A DNA stretch of 64,000 bases from Sphingobacteriaceae bacterium (GTDB taxonomy: Bacteria; Bacteroidota; Bacteroidia; B-17B0; Aurantibacillaceae), in contig CANGGP010000007.1 of assembly GCA_947453445.1 (NCBI GenBank), positions 1-64,000 on the forward strand, given 5' to 3'. Shown one piece after another: positions 1 to 8,544 of the stretch; within the stretch, counting starts at the first letter, position 1, and each line of letters begins with the position of its first letter. Both the position numbers and the translations under genes were made by a program. The notes under the pieces were generated by a model that saw only the letters and a program-made list of their open reading frames with translations, ran no database searches and had not been told where the DNA came from.

Positions 1-329
1 AAAACAGGACCAAGAGAAGGTTCGCGTAAAACCACCATGGCTTTTTTACCAATTTTGTTTAAGCCGTCGGTAAGGCCTATGGATACAGTTGTTTTACCTT
101 CGCCTGCGGGAGTAGGATTAATGGCTGTCACCAAAATTAAATTGCTATTGGCTACTTTTTTTTCATCAATTAAAGTGAGTGGCAATTTTGCTTTGTATTT
201 GCCATAGTGTTCAAGTTCTTCGGTATCGATGCCCAATTTTTTGGCAATGTTATTGATGTGTTCAATTTTGGCGCTTTGGGCCACTTCTAAATCTGTTAAA
301 ACTTTTTTTGTTGCAGTTTTTGTTTCCAT
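1..329 (-). CDS. fhs: Formate--tetrahydrofolate ligase, N-terminal part (runs off the window)
   Basis: Leftward reading frame with an ATG at 329-327 that stays open to base 1, giving about 109 residues of the N-terminus. It would activate formate with ATP onto tetrahydrofolate to give 10-formyl-THF in cytosolic one-carbon metabolism. The visible segment contains the family's nucleotide-binding motif TPAGEGKTT at about residues 70-78 and the following LREPSLGP motif near the window edge; both are hallmarks of Fhs. The full enzyme is about 555 residues, so roughly four fifths lies outside. It is divergent from the response regulator at 638. Identification is firm; nothing can be said about the C-terminus. 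Confidence 0.93.
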   Translation of the reverse strand, partial: METKTATKKVLTDLEVAQSAKIEHINNIAKKLGIDTEELEHYGKYKAKLPLTLIDEKKVANSNLILVTAINPTPAGEGKTTVSIGLTDGLNKIGKKAMVVLREPSLGPV

Positions 330-637
330 AAAAGAGATATAATTAGTTAATAATATTTGCCTTTAGAATGACACACCAAAGTACTAATTTTCTGTTACAA
401 AAGATAATATGTTGAACAGAATTAAAGGATTTTAAAGCTGAGCACCTTATTATTCACTTAATTGCGAAAAGAGATGATTTATCTCACATAAAAGAACATT
501 CATTTAACCAACTTTTTCAGTATTTGTGGCCTTAATTTTGTTTTAAAACCAAGTTTAAAAAAATAATTAAGTGTGGCTTTTTATGAGTAATTGATTTGTT
601 GTATATTGACTCTTTTTACGGATATACTTTTTAGGTT
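330..637. other. Intergenic region between divergent fhs and the sigma-54 response regulator
   Basis: About 308 bases of AT-rich sequence with no plausible gene. The only promoter-like item seen is TAATTTTG at 533-540, a match to the Bacteroidota -7 box TAnnTTTG pointing rightward, about 97 nt before the ATG at 638. No TTTG lies at the expected -33 distance, so this is weak. No convincing -7 box was found for the leftward fhs gene. Confidence 0.4.
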
Positions 638-1987
638 ATGGGCAGTGTAAAAATATTTTTAGTGGAAGACGATTCGTGGATTGGCGAAATGCTAAAACAC
701 CATCTTTCATTGAACCCTGATTACCAAGTTTATTTATTTAAAACAGCTAAAGATGCTTTAAGTAATATGCACTTAAAGCCTAGTATTATTGGCATTGATT
801 TTAATTTGCCGGATATGAACGGCGATGTTTTACTCGAAAGAATTCAGGCCATTGATAAAAGTATTCCTGTAATTGTGATTAGCGGGCAAGAAGACATTTC
901 GGTAGCCGTTAATTTCTTAAAAAAGGGGGTTAAGGATTATATCGTAAAAGATGAGAACACCAAAGAAATGCTTTGGAATGCCATTTTACGTATTAAAGAA
1001 AAAATTGATCTCCAAGACGAGCTCGAAGATTTAAAAGAGCAACTTGAAAAGAAATTCAATTTTGAAAAAACCATTATTGGCAACAGCGATTCTTTAAAAA
1101 AGGTTTTTCACTTGGTCGACAAAGCAATTCGTTCAAACATTAATGTGTCGATTACCGGTGAAACAGGCACGGGTAAAGAAGTTATTGCCAAGGCCATTCA
1201 TTATAATGGCGAACGAAAAAAGAAAAATTTTGTGGCTGTTAACATGGCCGCCATTCCGTCTGAATTGATCGAGAGCGAATTATTCGGCCATGAAAAAGGC
1301 TCTTTTACCGGCGCCAGCGGCCGTAAAATAGGTAAGTTTGAAGAAGCCAACGGTGGTACCATTTTTTTGGATGAAATTGCCGAATTGGATTTAAGCTTAC
1401 AAAGTAAAATTTTAAGGGTTTTACAAGAGCGCGAATTGGTGCGTGTTGGCGGTAATGAAAGTGTGAAATTAAATTTAAGAATTATTTCGGCCACGCATAA
1501 AAATTTAGCAGAAGAAGTTAAAAGCGGCAAGTTTAGGGAAGATTTATATTATCGAATCATGGGTTTACCAATTGATTTGCCGCCTTTAAGAGAAAGGGGT
1601 GATGATGTATTGATATTGGCAAAGTACTTTGTAGATGATTATGTAAAGGAAAACAAGTTAAAATCAATAGGTATTCAAAACAAAGCGAAAGATAAATTGT
1701 TAAAGTACAATTACCCGGGTAATGTTCGGGAATTAAAATCGGTGATTGATTTGGCATGCGTGATGAGCAACGGTACAGAAATTGTGGAGGATGATATACG
1801 TTTTAATCAATTAAAAGCCGAACAAACATTTACGCAGGAAGAAAAAACATTAAAAGAACACACACATGATATCATCCATTTTTATTTAAAAAAATATCAA
1901 AATGATGTGTTGGAAGTGGCCAAGCGATTAGATATCGGCAAATCCACCATCTATAATTTAATTAATAAAGGAGAAATAAAAAAGTAA
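638..1987 (+). CDS. Sigma-54-dependent response regulator (NtrC family)
   Basis: 449-residue DNA-binding regulator expected to activate sigma-54 RNA polymerase when phosphorylated. Domains in order: receiver (about 4-120) with the acidic pair near E10-D12, phospho-acceptor D54 and conserved K104; linker helix (about 120-145); AAA+ domain (about 145-370) with Walker A GETGTGKE near 174-181, the sigma-54 contact loop as GSFTGA near 221-226, and Walker B IFLDEIAEL near 241-249; and a Fis-type helix-turn-helix at about 405-449. All catalytic elements are present. The stop is followed after one base by the H-NOX gene, so the two are probably co-transcribed and this is the likely output of the haem-sensing relay. 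In Shewanella and Vibrio H-NOX circuits one response regulator (HnoC) is likewise a transcription factor. Its targets are not evident here. Confidence 0.93.
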   Translation: MGSVKIFLVEDDSWIGEMLKHHLSLNPDYQVYLFKTAKDALSNMHLKPSIIGIDFNLPDMNGDVLLERIQAIDKSIPVIVISGQEDISVAVNFLKKGVKDYIVKDENTKEMLWNAILRIKEKIDLQDELEDLKEQLEKKFNFEKTIIGNSDSLKKVFHLVDKAIRSNINVSITGETGTGKEVIAKAIHYNGERKKKNFVAVNMAAIPSELIESELFGHEKGSFTGASGRKIGKFEEANGGTIFLDEIAELDLSLQSKILRVLQERELVRVGGNESVKLNLRIISATHKNLAEEVKSGKFREDLYYRIMGLPIDLPPLRERGDDVLILAKYFVDDYVKENKLKSIGIQNKAKDKLLKYNYPGNVRELKSVIDLACVMSNGTEIVEDDIRFNQLKAEQTFTQEEKTLKEHTHDIIHFYLKKYQNDVLEVAKRLDIGKSTIYNLINKGEIKK

Positions 1988-1988
1988 T

Positions 1989-2534
1989 ATGTACGGAATC
2001 GTTAATAAAGCCATAGAGGAGTTGGTGACCGAAAATTTTGGCGCCGATAAATGGGAATTAATTAAGGAACGCAGCGGAATAGACATTGATATGTTTGTGA
2101 GCACCGAGCCGTATGATGATGATGTAACTTTTAAATTGGCCATTGCGGCCAGTGAAGAAATGGGAATTGGATTAAATGAAGTGTTGATGGCTTTTGGCGA
2201 ATGGTGGATTTTAAGAACCGGTAAAGAAAAATATGGTTATTTGTTGGAAAGTGGTGGCGCAAATTTGAAAGAATTTTTAATTCACTTGCCATTGTTTCAC
2301 AATCGCGTTAGCATGATTTATCCTAAATTAACGCCACCCGAATTCAAGGTGAGCGATATATCCGACAATTGTTTGCATTTACATTATTATTCGAAGCGCG
2401 TTGGCTTAAAAGATTTTGTTAGAGGTTTATTGAGCGGCTTAGGAAAATTTTATTCGTGTAAGGTGGAAACAGAATTAATTGAAAGCCGCGATGAAGGCTC
2501 TGATCATGAGATTTTTAAGGTAACATGGGAGTAG
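1989..2534 (+). CDS. H-NOX (haem-nitric oxide/oxygen binding, HNOB) sensor protein
   Basis: 181-residue stand-alone cytosolic haem sensor, the typical length of bacterial H-NOX proteins. The sequence begins MYGIVNKAIEELV as in the family. It has a candidate proximal haem ligand H104 in the helix LPLFHNRV and the diagnostic YxSxR haem-propionate motif as Y133-S135-R137. Family knowledge: NO binding breaks the iron-histidine bond and alters a partner kinase or cyclase. The partner is almost certainly the next gene, whose start overlaps this gene's end by 10 bases and which carries an HNOBA domain. A distal-pocket tyrosine that would indicate O2 binding could not be judged by eye, so NO is the favoured ligand by family and not by direct evidence. 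Confidence 0.92.
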   Translation: MYGIVNKAIEELVTENFGADKWELIKERSGIDIDMFVSTEPYDDDVTFKLAIAASEEMGIGLNEVLMAFGEWWILRTGKEKYGYLLESGGANLKEFLIHLPLFHNRVSMIYPKLTPPEFKVSDISDNCLHLHYYSKRVGLKDFVRGLLSGLGKFYSCKVETELIESRDEGSDHEIFKVTWE

Positions 2535-5500
2535 GCAATAACATGCATTTTACAAAAGCGCAGGTTGATCGGATTTTTCCGTTTCATTTCGAACTAAGTT
2601 CAGACCTGAAGTTCGCCTATTTGGGACCGAGCATCAGGAAGATATTGGGTGACATAATTGGAGCGCGCTTTTTGGATACATTTGTGTTACTTCGTCCTTA
2701 TATAAAAGAACTAAACTGGGATAAAATTCTTGCTTCTAGCAGTGAGTTATTTATTATTCAGCACCAAAATCGAGAAATTGTTTTACGTGGACAATTTGAA
2801 TTTTTAGAAGAAAGAAATTCAATCATTTTTTTGGGTTCACAATGGGTGAACAGCGTTGATAAATTAAAAGAGAATAAGCTGCACATTGGTGATTTTGCGG
2901 TTCACGATCCAACATTTGATTTATTGCATATTCTCAAAAATGTAGAAATCAACAACGATGAAATTAAAACCCTTTTAAATAAATTAAGAGAGAAATCCGA
3001 AATCATTAAGCGTTCGGAAGCACAATATAAAATTACCCTCAACATGGCTTCGGAGGTAATTTATCGAACCAATGAGTTGGGCTATTTTACTTACGTAAAC
3101 TTGGCATCCGAAAAATTAACAGGATTTAGTTCTGAAGAATTGTTATCGAAACGCTTCATCGAATTAATTCGTCCTGATTATCGAAAAAAAGCACTAGCCA
3201 AATATGCTTCGCAAATTAAAGGCAACCGCGAATCTACTTATTTTGAATTTCCGATTGTAAATCGTTTTGGCGAAGAAAAGTGGTTGGCGCAAAGTGTTCA
3301 ATTGTATCACAATGCAGATAGTATCGAATTTATTGCATTGGCCATCGATATTACACAACAAAAAATCAACGAGCAAGCATTACTTGAATCGAATCGGAAA
3401 TTAAAACTTTTTCAAACCTTAATCGATAATACGAAAGATGGAATTCAAGTGGCCTTAGAAGATGGTCAAATGGTTTATGTTAACCTAGAAGCATCGCGAA
3501 GGCTTGGTATTCCTATTGATGAGGTGTCAAAATATTATGTTACCGATTTTGAGAAAACAATTCCTGATTCTAAAGCATGGTTTAAACATTTAAGAACAGT
3601 TCGATTAAAGGGTCCGCTTATTATTGAAGGCGAAAATGTAAACCTCGTGACCGGCGCCAAACTGCCGGTTGAGGTAACAGTTGGTTTTTTTGAAATCAAT
3701 AATGTTGGATATGTGATTGCAAACTCACGTGACATTACACAAAGAAAATTAATTGAAGAAAGTTACCGTAAGCAAAAAGAAAAATACCAAAGAATTACGG
3801 CCAATATGAATTTGGGATTAATGGAGGTTGATTTAGCTGACAGAATTCAATATGTCAATCCTTGCTTTGAGCAAATGTGTGGTTATAGTACTGATGAACT
3901 ACTGGGACAAAAAGCGAATAAGTTGTTCCTTCCTGAAAAGACAAGGGTTTTGATGGATAATAAAATTCAAGAAAGAATTGATGGGCGATCAGACATGTAT
4001 GAGATTCTTGTCAGAAATAAATTTGGTGAAGAGCGTTGGTGGATGATCAGTGGAGCGCCCAATTATAATGAATTGGGTGAATTAATTGGTTCCATAGGAA
4101 TACATTTAGATATTACCGAATCAAAATTTCTCGAATTAAATTTAGAAATTGCTAAGGAGAAAGCAGAGGAATCATCGAGAGCCAAAGAAGCTTTTTTGGC
4201 GAATATGAGCCATGAAATTCGAACACCTTTAAATGCCATCATCGGCATGATTCGTGAATTGAATAAAGAAAAACTATCCGACAAACAAGCTTATTTTGTG
4301 AACAATACTTCGGTTGCTTCGCAACATTTATTGTCGGTATTAAACAACATTTTAGATATTTCTAAAATTGAAGCGGGCGAATTACAAATAGATGCCAGTG
4401 ATTTTGATTTAAAAGATATTTTAAATGAAGTAAAATCAATCATGATTGCCCGTTGTTTGGAAAAGAATTTATACTTCCAGATCAATCAATTGAATAAAGC
4501 CGATACCGTTTTTATAGGCGATGCATCACGCTTGCGTCAGGTGCTGATTAACTTGGTGGGCAATGCCATTAAGTTTACTGAAGAAGGTGGTGTTTTGATT
4601 GAGTACTCAATTCATGATTTGAATAACGGCAACAAAAAATTAATGTTAACCGTAAAGGATACAGGGGTGGGTATGGACCATTCTTATTTAGAAAAAATAT
4701 TCAACAAATTCTCGCAAGAAGACGGCTCAGTTTCTCGAACTTACGGCGGCTCAGGTTTAGGAATGGCCATTACGAAGGAGTTAACACAATTAATGAACGG
4801 CAGCATTGAAGTGCAAAGTAAAAAAAATGTGGGTACTTCAATGATTTTAACTTTCGAATTACCGGCGGGCATATTATCCTCTGATGCAATCGATAGTGTG
4901 GTGTTGAATTCGGATGTTAAGGTAAAAGTGTTGTTGGTTGAAGACAATGAATTTAATCGCATTGTGGCCAGAAATACCCTCGAGAATTTTAATTGTGAAG
5001 TATTTCAATGTAACAATGGTTTGCAGGCAGTCAATATTTTAAAAACAGGTGAAGAATTTGATGTGATTTTAATGGATTTGCAGATGCCGATAATGGATGG
5101 ATTTGAAAGTACCATCATTATTCGTAATGAACTTAAAATAAATACGCCAATCATTGCTTTGTCGGCCAATGCTATTAAAAGTGTTTTAGAATACTGCAAA
5201 AAAATTGGCATGAATGATTGTGTTACCAAGCCTTTTGAAGAAATTGTTTTGATGGAATCTATTTACAAGTTAATTGATGCCGATCAAACTGTTCTGCAAA
5301 AACAAGCAGCTGAAAAAAATAATGATCAAGAGCCATTGTTTAAATTGGATCGTTTGAATAATTTATTTAGAGGCGACCAAGCACAAATTAACCGCATGAT
5401 TAGCATTTTTATTGAGCAAACCGAAGAGGCTTGTCAGCAAATAGGGGAGGCTAACTTAATGGGTAATTTATTATTAATATACCAAATCGTTCATCGTATC

Positions 5501-5671
5501 AAGCCTAGTATTGATAGCATGGGTATAGTTTCCTTAAAAGAACCCATTCGATTAATCGAAAAATTAACCAAGGAAAACCAAAGCTCAAATCATTTGCAAG
5601 ATTTGCTAACACAACTTTTAAGTACCCTTGAATTGGTGCTTTCGCACTTAAAACGCTTGCCAAAAAATTAG
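2525..5671 (+). CDS. HNOBA-PAS hybrid sensor histidine kinase with receiver and Hpt domains
   Basis: 1048-residue soluble hybrid kinase; no membrane segment is seen. Order: HNOBA (H-NOX-associated) domain at about 8-135, with FPFHF at 18-22, FLGSQW at 102-107 and DFAVHDPT at 123-130; a short coiled coil (about 140-162); three PAS domains (about 165-280, 290-405, 415-540); HisKA with the phospho-accepting H563 in SHEIRTPLN; HATPase_c with N-box NLVGNAIKF near 676, DTGVGMD near 712 and GGSGLGMAI near 740; receiver with D851 in LMDLQMP; and a C-terminal Hpt-like domain with H990 in VHRIKPSIDSMG. HNOBA normally mediates pairing of H-NOX with cyclase partners, so this kinase should read the haem state of the neighbouring H-NOX protein. 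A second ATG at 2543 (residue 7), preceded by GGGAG, is an equally good start and would remove the overlap. Inferred flow: H563 to D851 to H990 to the separate receivers. Confidence 0.93.
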   Translation: MGVGNNMHFTKAQVDRIFPFHFELSSDLKFAYLGPSIRKILGDIIGARFLDTFVLLRPYIKELNWDKILASSSELFIIQHQNREIVLRGQFEFLEERNSIIFLGSQWVNSVDKLKENKLHIGDFAVHDPTFDLLHILKNVEINNDEIKTLLNKLREKSEIIKRSEAQYKITLNMASEVIYRTNELGYFTYVNLASEKLTGFSSEELLSKRFIELIRPDYRKKALAKYASQIKGNRESTYFEFPIVNRFGEEKWLAQSVQLYHNADSIEFIALAIDITQQKINEQALLESNRKLKLFQTLIDNTKDGIQVALEDGQMVYVNLEASRRLGIPIDEVSKYYVTDFEKTIPDSKAWFKHLRTVRLKGPLIIEGENVNLVTGAKLPVEVTVGFFEINNVGYVIANSRDITQRKLIEESYRKQKEKYQRITANMNLGLMEVDLADRIQYVNPCFEQMCGYSTDELLGQKANKLFLPEKTRVLMDNKIQERIDGRSDMYEILVRNKFGEERWWMISGAPNYNELGELIGSIGIHLDITESKFLELNLEIAKEKAEESSRAKEAFLANMSHEIRTPLNAIIGMIRELNKEKLSDKQAYFVNNTSVASQHLLSVLNNILDISKIEAGELQIDASDFDLKDILNEVKSIMIARCLEKNLYFQINQLNKADTVFIGDASRLRQVLINLVGNAIKFTEEGGVLIEYSIHDLNNGNKKLMLTVKDTGVGMDHSYLEKIFNKFSQEDGSVSRTYGGSGLGMAITKELTQLMNGSIEVQSKKNVGTSMILTFELPAGILSSDAIDSVVLNSDVKVKVLLVEDNEFNRIVARNTLENFNCEVFQCNNGLQAVNILKTGEEFDVILMDLQMPIMDGFESTIIIRNELKINTPIIALSANAIKSVLEYCKKIGMNDCVTKPFEEIVLMESIYKLIDADQTVLQKQAAEKNNDQEPLFKLDRLNNLFRGDQAQINRMISIFIEQTEEACQQIGEANLMGNLLLIYQIVHRIKPSIDSMGIVSLKEPIRLIEKLTKENQSSNHLQDLLTQLLSTLELVLSHLKRLPKN

Positions 5672-5797
5672 CCTGTTTAATTGTGGAATTCCTTTCCATT
5701 TCTTGGAAAAAAAAACGATTCTATTTTATTTTAAATCATTGATATTCAGCTGATTGAAATTTTGGTATGACAATGGTATACGGCAGTGAAAAGTATT

Positions 5798-6235
5798 ATG
5801 CAAAATTTAAAGAAGATATTCGTTGTAGATGATGATTTGTTCAGTTTGAATCTATATCGTCAGGAATTAGAAAATTTGGGTCAAAGTGATATCTCTACTT
5901 TCCAAAATGGATCCATCTGTTTATATAATTTGTTTCAAAAACCAACCATTGTGTTTTTAGATTATTACATGAATGATATTTCAGGTTTGGAAGTTTTAAA
6001 AAAAATAAAGCGATTTGACCCAAACATTCATGTGGTGATGATTTCGGGCCAGGAAAATGCGCAAGTTGCTGTTGAAGCCATGAAATATGGTGCCTTTGAT
6101 TATTTGGTGAAGGGTGACAATGAAGGAGAAAAAATCTCTAAAGTATTGAATCGAATCAGCACCATTGAAAGTCAATTAAAAAGAAGCATGCCATCTTTTT
6201 TCCAACGATTCTTTGCCTCAAAAAGCGCGAATTAA
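5798..6235 (+). CDS. Single-domain response regulator (receiver only), copy 1
   Basis: 145-residue CheY-like protein. The frame is open from a GTG at 5786, but the ATG at 5798 begins right before the receiver fold (MQNLKKIFVVDDD) and is preferred. The acidic pair VVDDD, phospho-acceptor Asp in VFLDYYMND and the lysine in FDYLVKGD are all present, so it should be phosphorylatable. After the receiver there is only a short tail (about 25 residues, ending in FFQRFF-rich sequence) with no output domain. It lies 126 bases after the hybrid kinase and is closely related to the next gene. Likely a phosphate acceptor or sink for the H-NOX/HNOBA relay, or an allosteric partner comparable to HnoD of gammaproteobacterial systems; this role is inferred from position. 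Confidence 0.88.
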   Translation: MQNLKKIFVVDDDLFSLNLYRQELENLGQSDISTFQNGSICLYNLFQKPTIVFLDYYMNDISGLEVLKKIKRFDPNIHVVMISGQENAQVAVEAMKYGAFDYLVKGDNEGEKISKVLNRISTIESQLKRSMPSFFQRFFASKSAN

Positions 6236-6438
6236 TACATGCATGCTTGGTCATGGCATTGTGTTTAATTGCCATTTTTCGCCTTAAAGCTTTTGAAATG
6301 ATATTTCCATGCAAGGCCATTGCAGGTGTTTATTCATTTTGTAAATCCCATTCAAATAAATCCGAATTGTTCATTGAATTAGTCTTAACTTTAAGGCGGA
6401 TTTGAACTTTACCTGTATTCAATTAAATTGATCAAGTG

Positions 6439-6873
6439 ATGAAAAATGAAAGAAGTATTTTTTTGGTTGATGACGATATGTTTAGCATAAATTTTTACCG
6501 TCAAGTCATTGAGAATTTAGGTTATTCCAATGTTTCCACCTTTCAAAATGCATCCATTGCCTTATATAATTTAGATAAAAAACCTTCTGTTATTTTTTTA
6601 GATCAACACATGAATGATATTTCAGGCGTGGAAGTTTTGAAAAAAATTAAACGTTTTGAGCCCAACACCTATGTGATTATGATTTCGGGTCAAGAAAAAA
6701 TTCAGATTGCCTTCGATGCCATTAAATATGGGGCTTTCGATTATATTGTGAAAGGTGATACTGCAGAAGAAAAAATAAAAGAGGTATTGGAGCGCATTGA
6801 AAAATCAGAAGATGCCAATGCTACGCCAACACCAAATTTCATGAACAAATTAAAAGGGATCTTTAAGAAATAA
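6439..6873 (+). CDS. Single-domain response regulator (receiver only), copy 2
   Basis: 144-residue CheY-like protein, a clear paralogue of the gene just upstream: both share the pattern FLDxxMNDISGxEVLKKIKRF and the FDY[IL]VKGD lysine motif. The phospho-acceptor Asp lies in VIFLDQHMND. The frame opens at a GTG at 6436, immediately followed by an ATG at 6439, which is the more credible start. The C-terminal tail is short and basic (ends NKLKGIFKK), with no DNA-binding or enzymatic output. The 203-base gap before it and the convergent pepD after it suggest it is the last member of the signalling island and may have its own promoter. Function beyond phosphate acceptance is unknown. Confidence 0.87.
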   Translation: MKNERSIFLVDDDMFSINFYRQVIENLGYSNVSTFQNASIALYNLDKKPSVIFLDQHMNDISGVEVLKKIKRFEPNTYVIMISGQEKIQIAFDAIKYGAFDYIVKGDTAEEKIKEVLERIEKSEDANATPTPNFMNKLKGIFKK

Positions 6874-6909
6874 ATTTCTATTTAACGGCCCTTCATCAAG
6901 CAATAAAAT

Positions 6910-8376
6910 TTATGCTTCTTTAAGCGGGATGTTTTTCAAAATCTCGATCACAAAATTCCAGTATTTTTGAACTGAAGCAATGTTCACCCTTTCATCGGGC
7001 GAATGCGCACCTTTAATTGTTGGGCCAAACGACACCATGTCCATTTTAGGATAATTACTGCCCAATATACCACATTCCAATCCCGCATGGCAGGCCACAA
7101 CATGGGCTTTGCTGTGATATAATTTTTCATACAAATTTACCAATACTTCCAAAATTGGCGAATACACATTTGGCGTCCAACCCGGATACGAACCGCTTAA
7201 TTTAACTTCACAACCGGCCATTTCAAAACAAGATTTTAATGCTTGTGCTAAATCCATTTTAGAGGATTCAACCGATGAGCGGGTTAAACAGGCAATGCTT
7301 ATTTGTTCATCTTTTATCAGCACTCTAGCAACATTATTGGAAGTTTCAACCAAATTTGAAATATCGGCGCTCATGCGATAAACGCCATTGTGCGCGGCAT
7401 ATAAACTTTTAATAATTTGTAATTGCACTTCATAGTCCATTACCTCTTTTGGTAAGGCACAAGGATGTAATTCAATTTGCAATTGGGGTTCCATGGTTTT
7501 AAGCTCAACTTTTATTTCGTCGGCTACCTTGGCAAATATTTTTTTGAAAGTTATTTCATTGTTGTTTGGAACAACTACTGTAGCGCTGCTTTCGCGGGGA
7601 ATAGCATTTCTTAAGCTGCCGCCGTTAATGTCAGAAATTCTCAAAAAGAACTCGGTACTTGCCATGTACAACAAACGGTTCATAATCTTGTTGGCGTTGC
7701 CCAATCCTTTGTGAATATCCATACCAGAATGGCCGCCATTCAATCCCTTCACACTTATTGTATAAGCAGTGTGTTCCTTCGGGCATGTTTCGTTTTGGTA
7801 GTTTCTTGTTGCCGTAACGTCGATGCCGCCTGCACATCCGATGTCAATTTCAGAATCATCCTCAGTGTCTAAATTCAATAAAATTTCTCCGTTTAAAATA
7901 CCACCGTCTAAACCCAGTGCGCCTGTCATGCCGGTTTCCTCGTCAATTGTAAACAAGGCCTCAATGGCGGGATGCGCAATGTCTTTGCTTTCCAAAATGG
8001 CCATGATTGTGGCAACCCCAATACCGTTATCTGCGCCCAAAGTTGTACCATTTGCTTTTACCCATTCGCCTTCAATCAGCATCTCAATACCTTGGGTGTT
8101 AAAGTCGAATATTGTATCGTTGTTTTTTTGATGCACCATGTCGAGGTGCGATTGCAATACAATTGTTTTTCTATTTTCCATGCCTTTGCTGGCAGGCTTT
8201 CTGATAATCACATTTCTTACCCGGTCCTCAAAAGTTTCTAAGCCTAGTTTTTTGCCAAATTGCATCATGAACTCAATCACCTTTTCTTCCTTCTTTGAAG
8301 GACGAGGCACTGCGTTTAGGTCTGCAAAATTATTCCAAAGTGATTGTGGTTGTAATTGTCTGATTGGGCTGCTCAT
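6910..8376 (-). CDS. pepD: Aminoacyl-histidine dipeptidase (Xaa-His dipeptidase, M20C)
   Basis: 488-residue cytosolic zinc dipeptidase that hydrolyses Xaa-His and other dipeptides. Family motifs in order: the metal-binding LQSHLDMVHQ near residue 75-84, TLGADNGIG with the bridging Asp, the catalytic pair in IDEETGMTGA, LLNLDTEDDSEIDIGCAGG typical of PepD, and a late CHAGLECGILG and SFGPTIKGAHSPDE with the C-terminal metal His. The length is as expected (about 485). The ATG at 8376 follows a good promoter (TTG-N19-TACCTTTG) 22 bases upstream. It stands alone, convergent with the second receiver gene. No signal peptide is seen. Confidence 0.95.
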   Translation of the reverse strand: MSSPIRQLQPQSLWNNFADLNAVPRPSKKEEKVIEFMMQFGKKLGLETFEDRVRNVIIRKPASKGMENRKTIVLQSHLDMVHQKNNDTIFDFNTQGIEMLIEGEWVKANGTTLGADNGIGVATIMAILESKDIAHPAIEALFTIDEETGMTGALGLDGGILNGEILLNLDTEDDSEIDIGCAGGIDVTATRNYQNETCPKEHTAYTISVKGLNGGHSGMDIHKGLGNANKIMNRLLYMASTEFFLRISDINGGSLRNAIPRESSATVVVPNNNEITFKKIFAKVADEIKVELKTMEPQLQIELHPCALPKEVMDYEVQLQIIKSLYAAHNGVYRMSADISNLVETSNNVARVLIKDEQISIACLTRSSVESSKMDLAQALKSCFEMAGCEVKLSGSYPGWTPNVYSPILEVLVNLYEKLYHSKAHVVACHAGLECGILGSNYPKMDMVSFGPTIKGAHSPDERVNIASVQKYWNFVIEILKNIPLKEA

Positions 8377-8398
8377 AATTTATGTGTTAATTCTTTGG

Positions 8399-8428
8399 CA
8401 AAGGTAGGAATGATAAACGATTTAGCAA
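8399..8428 (-). promoter_or_regulatory. Bacteroidota-type promoter for pepD
   Basis: On the minus strand, TTG (8428-8426), a 19-base spacer and TACCTTTG (8406-8399) match the Bacteroidota housekeeping promoter layout of a -33 TTTG/TTG and a -7 TAnnTTTG box. The -7 box ends 22 bases before the pepD ATG, predicting a short leader of about 15 nt. Confidence 0.6.
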
Positions 8429-8496
8429 TTTCACCTATAGAGGGTCATATTTAACCGCATTTGATTCAATTTGAGTGGTGTAGGCAATAATTTGAT

Positions 8497-8504
8497 TAAA
8501 TTTG
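8497..8504 (+). promoter_or_regulatory. Candidate -7 box upstream of the PKD/T9SS protein
   Basis: TAAATTTG matches TAnnTTTG, 40 bases before the ATG at 8545. The nearest TTTG (8470-8473) lies 23 bases upstream, a little longer than the usual 18-21 spacing. Confidence 0.4.
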
Positions 8505-8544
8505 TAATGCTTAAATTTTAAAACCAAAACCAATTACCAAGCGT

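Noticed and set aside
5764-6262. Sigma-54-like GG-N10-GT sites before the two receiver genes (5764-5777 and 6249-6262)
   Set aside because: The -12 element is GT instead of GC in both, the first would start transcription within about 10 bases of the ATG, and such matches are expected by chance at this length.
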